DNA of 39,935 nt from Bacteroidia bacterium (GTDB lineage: Bacteria > Bacteroidota > Bacteroidia > Flavobacteriales_D > JAUILH01). The notes below the pieces were generated by a model. The model saw only the letters and a program-made list of their open reading frames with translations, made no database searches and was not told where the DNA came from. Both the position numbers and the translations under genes were made by a program. Shown here in pieces: positions 1-6,805 of the stretch. Location: the NCBI GenBank assembly GCA_030433115.1, contig JAUILH010000021.1, positions 1-39,935 on the forward strand, written 5' to 3'. The first letter of the stretch is position 1. Every line of letters starts with the position of its first letter.

Positions 1-1
1 T

Positions 2-1156
2 GTATTCTATAAGTATACTGAAGATTCAAGAGACATGCTGAGCGAGATGAGTAACGACAGTGAGGAGATTGAAGCAGACCTGGACTGGATTGCTTACAAG
101 CAGGCATTCTTCTCTGTTATTTTGATCTCAGAAGGGACCATTGAGAAAGGTGGAAAAATGAAACATTCTTTGATTGAGAATGAAGACAATCCTTACATCA
201 AAAAGTACTCTACCACTTTTAAGAACCCAGGAATTCATATCAACTCTAGCGAAACCTATGTGTGGTATCTCGGTCCAAATGATTATGATAATCTGGCGTC
301 CTACGACCTTGGAATGCATAAAGTGGTGAACCACGGTTGGAAGATTTTTGGATGGATTAACCGAAACTTCTTCTTGCCTTTATATCAATGGTTAGATGGC
401 ATGGGAATGAACCAGGGCTTGATCATTTTATTAATGACCATTATTGTGAGATTGATTACCACGCCTTTGGTTTTCAGAAACTATCGATCCAGTGCAAAAA
501 TGAGATTGTTGAAGCCAGAGATTGAGGAAATTGGTAAGAAATTCCCTAATCCTGAGGATGCTATGAAGAAGCAACAAGCTACTATGGCACTCTACAGGAG
601 TACTGGTGTGAACCCAATTGCAGGGTGCTTGCCCATGCTTATTCAGATGCCTATTTTATTTGCCATGTTCCGTTTGGTGCCCACTTTAACTGAGTTGCGA
701 CAAGAGTCGTTCTTGTGGGCGGAAGATATGTCGTCATACGATCAGATTATTTCCTGGTCCGCTCACATTCCTTTGTTGAGCGACTTCTACGGAAACCATG
801 TGAGTTTATTTACACTTTTAATGGCCGGTGCCACGCTGGTTTACACTTTGATGAATATGAATCAAACGCCCACACAGCCTGGCATGCCTAATATGAAGGT
901 GATCATGTACTTATTCCCAATCATGATGATCTTCTTCTTCAATAAATATGCTGCAGGTTTGAGTTATTACTACTTCTTGTCAAGTTTGTTGAGTATGGGG
1001 GTGATGCTCATTATCAAGAATTATTTCATTGATGAAGAGAAACTCATGGCCAAGATCCAGGAGAATAAGAAGAAACCCAAGAAGAAGTCTCGTTTCCAAC
1101 AAAGAATGGAGGAAATGCAAAGACAGCAAGCCAAGAAGTCTGGAAAGAAACGTTAA
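2..1156 (+). CDS. yidC: Membrane protein insertase YidC, C-terminal part (5' end outside window)
   Basis: The reading frame is open to the left edge, so about 384 C-terminal residues of a roughly 600-residue protein are present. YidC inserts and folds inner-membrane proteins, alone or with SecYEG. Visible features are the end of the periplasmic P1 domain, then the conserved YidC/Oxa1 core. The first core helix carries the groove arginine in TIIVRLITTPL, followed by the cytoplasmic helical hairpin (YRSSAKMRLLKPEIEEI), the GVNPIAGCLPMLIQMPI segment, and further helices around PNMKVIMYLFPIMMIFFF. The tail is strongly basic (KKKPKKKSR, AKKSGKKR), typical for YidC that touches ribosomes. An internal ATG at 35 is not the real start. 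The downstream lipoprotein gene begins 27 bases after the stop. Confidence 0.97.
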   Translation, partial: VFYKYTEDSRDMLSEMSNDSEEIEADLDWIAYKQAFFSVILISEGTIEKGGKMKHSLIENEDNPYIKKYSTTFKNPGIHINSSETYVWYLGPNDYDNLASYDLGMHKVVNHGWKIFGWINRNFFLPLYQWLDGMGMNQGLIILLMTIIVRLITTPLVFRNYRSSAKMRLLKPEIEEIGKKFPNPEDAMKKQQATMALYRSTGVNPIAGCLPMLIQMPILFAMFRLVPTLTELRQESFLWAEDMSSYDQIISWSAHIPLLSDFYGNHVSLFTLLMAGATLVYTLMNMNQTPTQPGMPNMKVIMYLFPIMMIFFFNKYAAGLSYYYFLSSLLSMGVMLIIKNYFIDEEKLMAKIQENKKKPKKKSRFQQRMEEMQRQQAKKSGKKR

Positions 1157-1183
1157 TTGGCAACATTTTTGCCTTCATTGGGT

Positions 1184-1687
1184 ATGAAATATCTTTTCAT
1201 CATAAGCTTAGTGATCATTGGTATGGCGTCCTGCAAGTCTAAAAAGGCGGTCGAGGGTGATTCTGATATGTCAAAGGAAGTATCTTCTGCAGACAACAAA
1301 GATTCCTTATTCGCGAGCTATGAAAAGACAGCTTGTTTTGGAATGTGCCCCATATTCAAACTCACTGTATATAAATCCGGATTAGCCTATTATGAAGGGA
1401 TGAAGAACGTGGATAAAATTGGTTTGTATGAAGGACGCATAGCTGCTGATGAATTGAATAAGTTGATGAATTCTGCCGAACAGATCAACTATTTCGGTAT
1501 GGAGGCAGTTTATGATGGAAAGGTGACGGATCTACCTTCAACTATCTATGTGATCAATAATGGAGAACGCAAGCAGGTTATAGACAGGTATCAAGGTCCA
1601 AGAGAATTGGATGGGTTGTCTGCCCAATTTAATGAGATGATTTCGAATACTACCTGGAAGAAAGTGACGGAGTCGGAGCGGTATTAG
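1184..1687 (+). CDS. DUF6438-like lipoprotein
   Basis: A 167-residue protein. I chose the ATG at 1184 over the TTG at 1157 that abuts the yidC stop, because translation from 1184 gives a clean lipoprotein signal (MKYLFIISLVIIGMASC), with the lipid-bearing Cys followed by SKSKK-like charged residues. The mature part contains CFGMCPIFKLTVYKSG and a G-x-Y-EG pattern, which I recognise as the DUF6438 family found mainly in Bacteroidota; its function is unknown. It probably sits in the outer membrane or periplasm. It may be co-transcribed with yidC. No catalytic motif is visible beyond the two close cysteines (CFGMC). Confidence 0.75.
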   Translation: MKYLFIISLVIIGMASCKSKKAVEGDSDMSKEVSSADNKDSLFASYEKTACFGMCPIFKLTVYKSGLAYYEGMKNVDKIGLYEGRIAADELNKLMNSAEQINYFGMEAVYDGKVTDLPSTIYVINNGERKQVIDRYQGPRELDGLSAQFNEMISNTTWKKVTESERY

Positions 1688-1742
1688 TTTACTAATCTTC
1701 CCTTCATTAACATTAAAATAGTCTATAGAATGGTATTCGTCA

Positions 1743-1772
1743 GAATTCCGTGACTCAAAAATCACTGAATTC
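1743..1772. other. Imperfect stem-loop in the 1688-1835 intergenic gap
   Basis: An 11-base arm beginning GAATTC (1743-1753) pairs with an arm ending GAATTC (1762-1772), with one mismatch and an 8-base loop. There is no T-tract directly after it, so it is not a convincing intrinsic terminator. It could be a processing site or a binding site. The rest of this 148-base gap shows nothing recognisable. Confidence 0.3.
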
Positions 1773-1835
1773 GGTGAAGGATTTTAGGCTGGTTTTTCAG
1801 ATACTGGTAGTTCTTTTCTTTGGAAGAGGACTAAT

Positions 1836-3224
1836 ATGCTAGAGCTAGTCATAAACATAGGGAAAATAGCCTTTTTACTGATGGGTATATTTACGCCCCA
1901 TTACCACCTTTTTTGTCAGCATCCTAATAATAAAATGAGTACTCGCCTCAATACTCCAAAGACACCAAGTATTCATGACGCAAGGAGTTACGGTAAGCCC
2001 AATGATCCTGTTTCAAGTAAATTGTACCAGGATGCACACACAAGGATGGGCTATAAAAGACCTCCAACGCAGACCGATATTATGGCTGATTTTGAAGCCA
2101 AAAGGCGCGGACTATCCTATGCTAAAAAATCTGATCAACAAATTGCCTACATCAAATCTCTGCTGAATGAAATGGAGCGCAGTGATGTGAAAAGTCAGAC
2201 AACAGCAAAATCTAAAGACAATTCATTTCAGGAAGCCTATCAAGAGATTAATCAAATGTTGGTGTCGAATAAGCCCCAGCTCAAACAAGCTGTATTCCTT
2301 TGTGAAAAAGCTTTTCTGGGAGACAAAATCACCAAAGACGGATTCGATAATATGTTGTCAGAAATGACAGGTGTTGTTTCATCCATGATGCGTCAAAAGG
2401 GACTCCCAAAAACCAATGATGCCATCAACATGACGGTAAATCAATTCATGACGGACACCAACAGCATCAGACTCGATAACGAAACCAAGACATTGACGAC
2501 CTACCCCAAAATCTATGACTTTACCGATCCCTTTGGGTATGAGAATATCAGCAATCTGTTTGTATCAAAATTAATGGCAACCAATTCAGGACAATGTAAA
2601 TCTTTGCCTCTATTGTATCTGATGTTGGTGGAAGAGCTAGGAGGCAATGCTTACCTAAGCTTTTCCCCGTCTCATTCTTATGTCAAGTGTAAAACATCAG
2701 ATGGGAAACTGTATTCCTTAGAACTCACAAACGGCATGATCACGAGCGACTCTTGGGTCTTGGCGTCTGGATTTGTAAAGATTGATGCGATTCGATCCGG
2801 AATCTATATGGACACTGTGAATAGACAACAAGTGATTGCACAATGTCTGGTAGATCTAGCGCAATATTACTCGGTCAAAAATCAAACGATGGATGATTTT
2901 GTGTTAAATACCATCAACACTTCTCTGAAATATTATCCCAATAACATCAATGCACTTTTGGTCAAGGCAGATTACTACACGCTTCAAATACAGGTCTATA
3001 GCAATCAAAAAGGCTTCAAAACTATCCAAGAAATGAAAACAGATGAGCATGGAAGACAGTTACTTGAAAACAAAACCAAGATAGATCAACTCATTAAATC
3101 AATGGGATACGAGCGCATGTCAGAAAAAGCCTATTTGGCTTGGCTTGAAACATTGAAAGAGAGGCAAAGGCAACAGGAACACACTAATCAACTCAATCAA
3201 CTTCAATCGATCATCACGGAATGA
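1836..3224 (+). CDS. Secreted protein with transglutaminase-like Cys/His/Glu domain (first of two tandem paralogues)
   Basis: A 462-residue protein with an N-terminal hydrophobic signal-like segment (GKIAFLLMGIF) and a polar, probably helical region to about residue 230. A papain/transglutaminase-like core follows: Cys254 in SGQCKSLPLLY at a helix start, His280 in SPSHSYVK, and Glu296 in YSLELTNG. This Cys-x(n)-His-x(n)-acidic order fits the transglutaminase-like superfamily, which includes many peptidases, but I do not recognise a named family. After the core comes DSWVLASGF...AIRSGIYMDT and a helical, TPR-like tail. The next gene is a clear paralogue and overlaps by 4 bases. The location directly before an RHS-type toxin suggests a role in processing or surface handling of that protein, which is inference only. 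Confidence 0.6.
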   Translation: MLELVINIGKIAFLLMGIFTPHYHLFCQHPNNKMSTRLNTPKTPSIHDARSYGKPNDPVSSKLYQDAHTRMGYKRPPTQTDIMADFEAKRRGLSYAKKSDQQIAYIKSLLNEMERSDVKSQTTAKSKDNSFQEAYQEINQMLVSNKPQLKQAVFLCEKAFLGDKITKDGFDNMLSEMTGVVSSMMRQKGLPKTNDAINMTVNQFMTDTNSIRLDNETKTLTTYPKIYDFTDPFGYENISNLFVSKLMATNSGQCKSLPLLYLMLVEELGGNAYLSFSPSHSYVKCKTSDGKLYSLELTNGMITSDSWVLASGFVKIDAIRSGIYMDTVNRQQVIAQCLVDLAQYYSVKNQTMDDFVLNTINTSLKYYPNNINALLVKADYYTLQIQVYSNQKGFKTIQEMKTDEHGRQLLENKTKIDQLIKSMGYERMSEKAYLAWLETLKERQRQQEHTNQLNQLQSIITE

Positions 3225-4306
3225 AATATTGGCTGCTCATATTATCCTGCTTTTTGTTTCTCAAGAAATCTATGGGACAAAACAACACACTCCTAAAAAC
3301 AGGACATTCATATTATGACTATGCCTACAATGAGATTGTGGGGATGATATGTTCAGAAAAATCAAATGACCAAGATTTCAAAAAAGCTGTCTTCTTTATG
3401 GAAAACGCCTATTTTGATGGGCAACTTGATGGAGCTTATTTTGAGCATTCTATCCAAAAAATGGCTTCTTTGTGTCAGGTGGTGACAATAGATCAAGGTG
3501 CACTTTTGGACTATCCTTATGCTGATAGTACAAACATCTTGAAGAACTGGGCACTTTACAGGATATTTTCCGATACACTGCAAATTGTCAATGCTCCAGG
3601 AGATACCATACCCATCTCAAATGGGTTTTCCTATGATTTTGATGACATATGGGGGAATAAGCAATGGGAAAATACATTTGTATCAAAACTCATTGAGACA
3701 GGAAAAGGTAATTGTCATTCACTGCCCTTCCTTTATAAGATTTTGGCCTATGAGACTGGGGCGAAAGCTTATTTGGCTTTGGCTCCAAATCATATCTATA
3801 TCAAGGGTCGATCAGAAAAGTCGGGCATGTACAATACTGAGCTAACCAGTGCTTCATTCCCGGTGGATGCCTGGTTGATGGCTTCTGGGTATATTCACCT
3901 TTCTGCGATCCGATCGGGCATATATATGGACACCTTGACTCAAAAACAAGAGTTGTGCTTGATTCTATTCGACTTGCTGAAAGGATATGAAAGGAAATAT
4001 GGATTAGAGAGTGGTTTGCCTTTCCTTACTCAAGCCAATGAGTTTATTTTAAGGACTTTTCCAAAATACGTGAACGCTATGATTATGAAATCCGAGCTAT
4101 TGAAAATACAGTACGACCATGCGCCAAATGTCAATGAAAAGAAGCAGTATTTTGCACAGCTACAAGAAAACACAAAAAGACTTTACACGCTTGGTTACAG
4201 ACGAATGCCGGAAGAGATGTATGAAGCCTGGATCAAAGAATTACAAAACAACAAAGACAAATACGCTAACCCAAATTTTATAGGTAATTTACCTAAAAAC
4301 CATTAA
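3221..4306 (+). CDS. Secreted protein with transglutaminase-like Cys/His/Glu domain (second tandem paralogue)
   Basis: A 361-residue protein that starts at an ATG overlapping the previous stop (ATGA). It has a signal peptide (MKYWLLILSCFLFL...MGQ). It aligns with its neighbour through FVSKL, GKGNCHSLPFLYKIL (Cys165), LAPNHIYIK (His191), YNTELTS (Glu207), AWLMASGYI and AIRSGIYMDT. Retention of all three candidate catalytic residues in both copies argues that both are active enzymes. The N-terminal half is shorter than in the first copy. The RHS-core gene begins 4 bases after the stop, so the three genes are probably co-transcribed. Substrate and exact family are unknown to me. Confidence 0.6.
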   Translation: MKYWLLILSCFLFLKKSMGQNNTLLKTGHSYYDYAYNEIVGMICSEKSNDQDFKKAVFFMENAYFDGQLDGAYFEHSIQKMASLCQVVTIDQGALLDYPYADSTNILKNWALYRIFSDTLQIVNAPGDTIPISNGFSYDFDDIWGNKQWENTFVSKLIETGKGNCHSLPFLYKILAYETGAKAYLALAPNHIYIKGRSEKSGMYNTELTSASFPVDAWLMASGYIHLSAIRSGIYMDTLTQKQELCLILFDLLKGYERKYGLESGLPFLTQANEFILRTFPKYVNAMIMKSELLKIQYDHAPNVNEKKQYFAQLQENTKRLYTLGYRRMPEEMYEAWIKELQNNKDKYANPNFIGNLPKNH

Positions 4307-4309
4307 GCT

Positions 4310-5515
4310 ATGAAAACTAACCTGAGCCTTCTGATAGTTCTGCTGCCATTTTTCACTTTTGCGCAGCAATATGAGTATTATGAGAAACATAATCCTTATG
4401 CTAAATTTGGCTACAAACCCAAGATGGCGACCTTGAGCAAAGGAAAGTATGTAGAGTTTTTTGATGCTGACACGATAGAGATTATTGGTCCTGCCGTCTT
4501 CAATACGAAAACAATGGAAGTCATAGGTTTCATTCAAGAAGACACCGTGTATGGTGAATATGATCTAAGACCAGATGTGAGTAGTAGGTGGCTGTCTGTT
4601 GATCCACTGGCAATAAAGTATCCCGAAATGACACCTTATAATTTTGTGTCAAATACCCCTATACAGGCTATTGATCCGGATGGGAGGTATACGATTTTTG
4701 TGAGTGGATACGACTGGGGGGATAAAAACGAAGGTTGGAAGAAATATTGGGGTAATGGAAATTACCGAAAGTATGCCAAAAGAGCTCAACGAGCTTTAGG
4801 AGATTTCAGTACCATATATAATCTGGATGGCTCCACAACTCTAGATTATGGAGAGACACGTTATTTCAAAGGAACTGGTGACTCACCGAATTCGAAAGCA
4901 AAAACAAGAGTTGCAGCAGGAAGAGTATGGGCAATGAATAACCTGGATATACAAGAGATTAAAGATGCTGTTAATAATGGTGAACAAATCAATCTCATAG
5001 GACATAGCCAAGGAGCTGCTTATTCTGCAGGAATAGCCAAGTACCTTCAATCACATGGAATAGATATTGACAACATTGTATACTTATCTCCATCAGGTCC
5101 TTCTGGAATTCCTGAGATAAAAGTCAGACAAAATTCGTATCAAGTTTCAGCGCAAGGAGATGTAGTTGTTGGACTTACAGATAACTCAACGATTGAAGGT
5201 GTTGATAAAAGAGGAGATATTAGGACAAATTTTACTGATAGAGAAACATGGGGACCACTTAAGCACTACACAAATGCGAATATTGGTGTTTGGGATGCTG
5301 TTGAAGACCTACAAAATATGTATTGGGATTATAAACCCGAGCAAGAAGAGTGGTCTATTTTTCCTTATGAAAAGAAGGGATGGTCTTCAACTACTATTTC
5401 TGGTCCGTCTTTACCTAGTTTTGGGGCAATACCTGCTCGTGCTCCAACTGAAAAATATTACACAGGAAACACTAAAGGAACAACATTTTCCAATATAGAT
5501 ATTGAGGTTAAATGA
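4310..5515 (+). CDS. Miniature RHS-core protein with C-terminal lipase-like (alpha/beta-hydrolase) toxin domain
   Basis: A 401-residue protein with a signal peptide (MKTNLSLLIVLLPFFTFAQQ). Residues ~30-90 (YKPKMATLSKGKYVEFFD, then an EDTVYGEYDL stretch) match a leader seen in Bacteroidota RHS-type proteins. Residues 92-125 hold the RHS-associated core end: SRWLSVDPL, TPYNFVSNTP, AIDPDG. Long YD-repeat shells are absent, so this is a stand-alone tip carrier. The variable C-terminal domain has a nucleophile elbow GHSQG (Ser233), a candidate Asp284 in QGDVVVG and His319 in LKHYTN, the order of a lipase triad. The C-terminal ~55 residues (EEWSIFPYEKKGW ... GNTKGTTFSNIDIEVK) recur as fragments downstream. 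A lipase-type effector paired with the lipoprotein gene behind it is the likely reading. Confidence 0.72.
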   Translation: MKTNLSLLIVLLPFFTFAQQYEYYEKHNPYAKFGYKPKMATLSKGKYVEFFDADTIEIIGPAVFNTKTMEVIGFIQEDTVYGEYDLRPDVSSRWLSVDPLAIKYPEMTPYNFVSNTPIQAIDPDGRYTIFVSGYDWGDKNEGWKKYWGNGNYRKYAKRAQRALGDFSTIYNLDGSTTLDYGETRYFKGTGDSPNSKAKTRVAAGRVWAMNNLDIQEIKDAVNNGEQINLIGHSQGAAYSAGIAKYLQSHGIDIDNIVYLSPSGPSGIPEIKVRQNSYQVSAQGDVVVGLTDNSTIEGVDKRGDIRTNFTDRETWGPLKHYTNANIGVWDAVEDLQNMYWDYKPEQEEWSIFPYEKKGWSSTTISGPSLPSFGAIPARAPTEKYYTGNTKGTTFSNIDIEVK

Positions 5516-5522
5516 AACTGAT

Positions 5523-5930
5523 ATGCGAGAAAAAAGAACATTATGTTTGCTTTTTATTTTGATTCTCATTTCGTGCTCTTCAAAAAAGACATATGACAGA
5601 TATGCACCGTTTTCAGAAGCTCAAATAATAGAAATGACGAAGATGGCAAACTGTAAGGAGATATCAATTCAATATGAGCGAGATGAACCAATTCAAGAAC
5701 TGTGGATAGTTCTCTTTTACGAATACAACACTGATTCTTCAGGTTTTCACCAGTATTGTTTAGATATTAAGGATTACGTTATTAAGCAAAACTTTGAGGC
5801 TTTGGTAGATTGTAAGGAACTTTATGTCGAATGCGTTTATAAATCTGAAGTTGAAAGAGATACTATAGATGGGCAGAGTTTTGAGAGTCATAAAGAGAAA
5901 GGGGTTCTTGAAATGAGATTTGATATTTAA
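5523..5930 (+). CDS. Small lipoprotein, candidate immunity protein
   Basis: A 135-residue protein. The ATG at 5523 gives a lipoprotein signal (MREKRTLCLLFILILISCSS); an in-frame TTG at 5502 lies inside the toxin gene and is less likely. The mature protein is small and acidic, with no enzyme motif. It begins 7 bases after the stop of the lipase-like RHS protein, the usual position for a cognate immunity gene; a lipoprotein would reach the periplasm, where a lipase effector would attack. It aligns along its length with the protein at 6077-6469 (shared pattern: DTSG/DSSG, a KDTVD/RDTID stretch, C-terminal FDI). Immunity function is inferred from position and duplication only. Confidence 0.6.
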   Translation: MREKRTLCLLFILILISCSSKKTYDRYAPFSEAQIIEMTKMANCKEISIQYERDEPIQELWIVLFYEYNTDSSGFHQYCLDIKDYVIKQNFEALVDCKELYVECVYKSEVERDTIDGQSFESHKEKGVLEMRFDI

Positions 5931-5942
5931 GAAGATTGTTGA

Positions 5943-6077
5943 CTGATTTTTTCAAGAGTTGTCTCATTCGGAACTGGCGGGTATAGTGTTGTAACCGGAA
6001 CTACAAAAACATATAGAGGTAATACTAATGGAACGCAGTTTAGTAATATTGAAATCGAGCTTAAGAACAGTAAATAA
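5943..6077 (+). pseudogene. Displaced toxin C-terminal tail fragment 1
   Basis: The frame is open from just after a TGA (5940-5942) to TAA (6075-6077), with no ATG or other plausible start. Its translation ends in GNTNGTQFSNIEIELKNSK, matching the end of the RHS toxin (GNTKGTTFSNIDIEVK), and also shares a VSFG/PSFG step about 20 residues before. It is therefore the last ~45 codons of a different, non-expressed toxin variant. The stop overlaps the ATG of the next lipoprotein gene (TAATG), the layout expected if the tip and its immunity gene moved together as a cassette. Confidence 0.75.
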
Positions 6078-6469
6078 TGAATTTTTTTAAATTAACAATA
6101 CTCTTATTCTCTTTCAGCCAGTGTTCTTCAATAAATCATTCTGATCACTTGGAAGAAAAAGATATAAATAAGATAAAAGAGATATCTGGAAGCAATGAAG
6201 TCAAAGTAATCTCAAAACCTGACAAGTCTCCATCGTATTTCAAAGTTATTCTTTACTACCCCTATCAATTGGAAGATACTTCAGGCATGAAAAACAATAG
6301 TCACAGAATAGCTGATTTTTTGAAATCGAAGAAATGGATAGATGAATACGATAAACTTCAGATAGCATGTATTGGGAGAACGCAGATATCAAAAGATACT
6401 GTTGACGAGTTTTATTTTGAAAGTGTTGATGAGAGGGATTTTTTGTGGTTAGAATTTGATATTGAATAA
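6077..6469 (+). CDS. Small lipoprotein-like paralogue, candidate orphan immunity protein
   Basis: A 130-residue protein with an N-terminal hydrophobic segment ending in a Cys (MNFFKLTILLFSFSQCSS). The residue before the Cys is Gln, which makes the lipobox atypical. The rest aligns with the 5523-5930 product: an IKEIS/IIEMT start, a strand-rich centre with VILYYPY versus IVLFYEY, DTSG versus DSSG, KDTVD versus RDTID, and the terminal FDI. It follows a toxin-tail remnant with a stop/start overlap, so it looks like the immunity gene of a displaced tip. It probably protects against a related effector of other strains, which is inference. Confidence 0.6.
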   Translation: MNFFKLTILLFSFSQCSSINHSDHLEEKDINKIKEISGSNEVKVISKPDKSPSYFKVILYYPYQLEDTSGMKNNSHRIADFLKSKKWIDEYDKLQIACIGRTQISKDTVDEFYFESVDERDFLWLEFDIE

Positions 6470-6479
6470 ACATTGTCAT

Positions 6480-6645
6480 CATAAAGCTAAAAGAGAAGAA
6501 TGGTCTATATTCCCCTACAAAAAAAGGTTGGTCAGTCGAAACCATACCAGGAGGAGCAATACCCGCATCTGCCCCTACTGAAAAATGCTACAAGGGAAGT
6601 ACTAAGGGTATGTCGTTCTCGGATGTTGATATAGTAGTAAAATAG
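6480..6645 (+). pseudogene. Displaced toxin C-terminal tail fragment 2 (frameshifted)
   Basis: Translation gives REEWSIFPYKKK in one frame and, after a length change in the A-rich run near 6518-6525, continues in another frame as GGAIPASAPTEK...GSTKGMSFSDVDIVVK, ending at TAG 6643-6645. The intact toxin reads EEWSIFPYEKKGW, FGAIPARAPTEK and GNTKGTTFSNIDIEVK over the same span. The distance between the two TGG codons is 28 bases here and 30 in the intact copy, so the fragment is two bases short and broken. It has no start of its own. It is the second tail copy in this array. Confidence 0.78.
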
Positions 6646-6651
6646 ACTATC

Positions 6652-6804
6652 ATGAATCACTTCTTTAAGGTAATTACACTAACAACAGTTTTAATTTCTT
6701 GTGGACAAGGAAGAGAGACTGATACAGAGGTATTATCTGCTGTACAATGTATTGATGATTTAGTTTGGTCTAATCGCAAAAGGGGGCGGTCTTACTTTTT
6801 ATAA
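6652..6804 (+). CDS. Short lipoprotein gene, probably truncated immunity gene
   Basis: A 50-codon frame starts at ATG 6652, six bases after the second toxin-tail remnant, and opens with a good lipoprotein signal (MNHFFKVITLTTVLISC). It ends at TAA 6802-6804, one base before the stop codon of the convergent rel gene. By position it is the third lipoprotein of the array. The body after the signal is only ~33 residues and shows no clear alignment to the other two, so it is probably cut off at the array border and may be non-functional. Confidence 0.45.
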   Translation: MNHFFKVITLTTVLISCGQGRETDTEVLSAVQCIDDLVWSNRKRGRSYFL

Positions 6805-6805
6805 T

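Noticed and set aside
4281..4295. 7-bp hairpin (TAGGTAA-T-TTACCTA) before the RHS-core gene
   Set aside because: It lies inside the end of the second transglutaminase-like gene, has a short AT-rich stem and is followed by A, not T, so it is not a terminator on the + strand.
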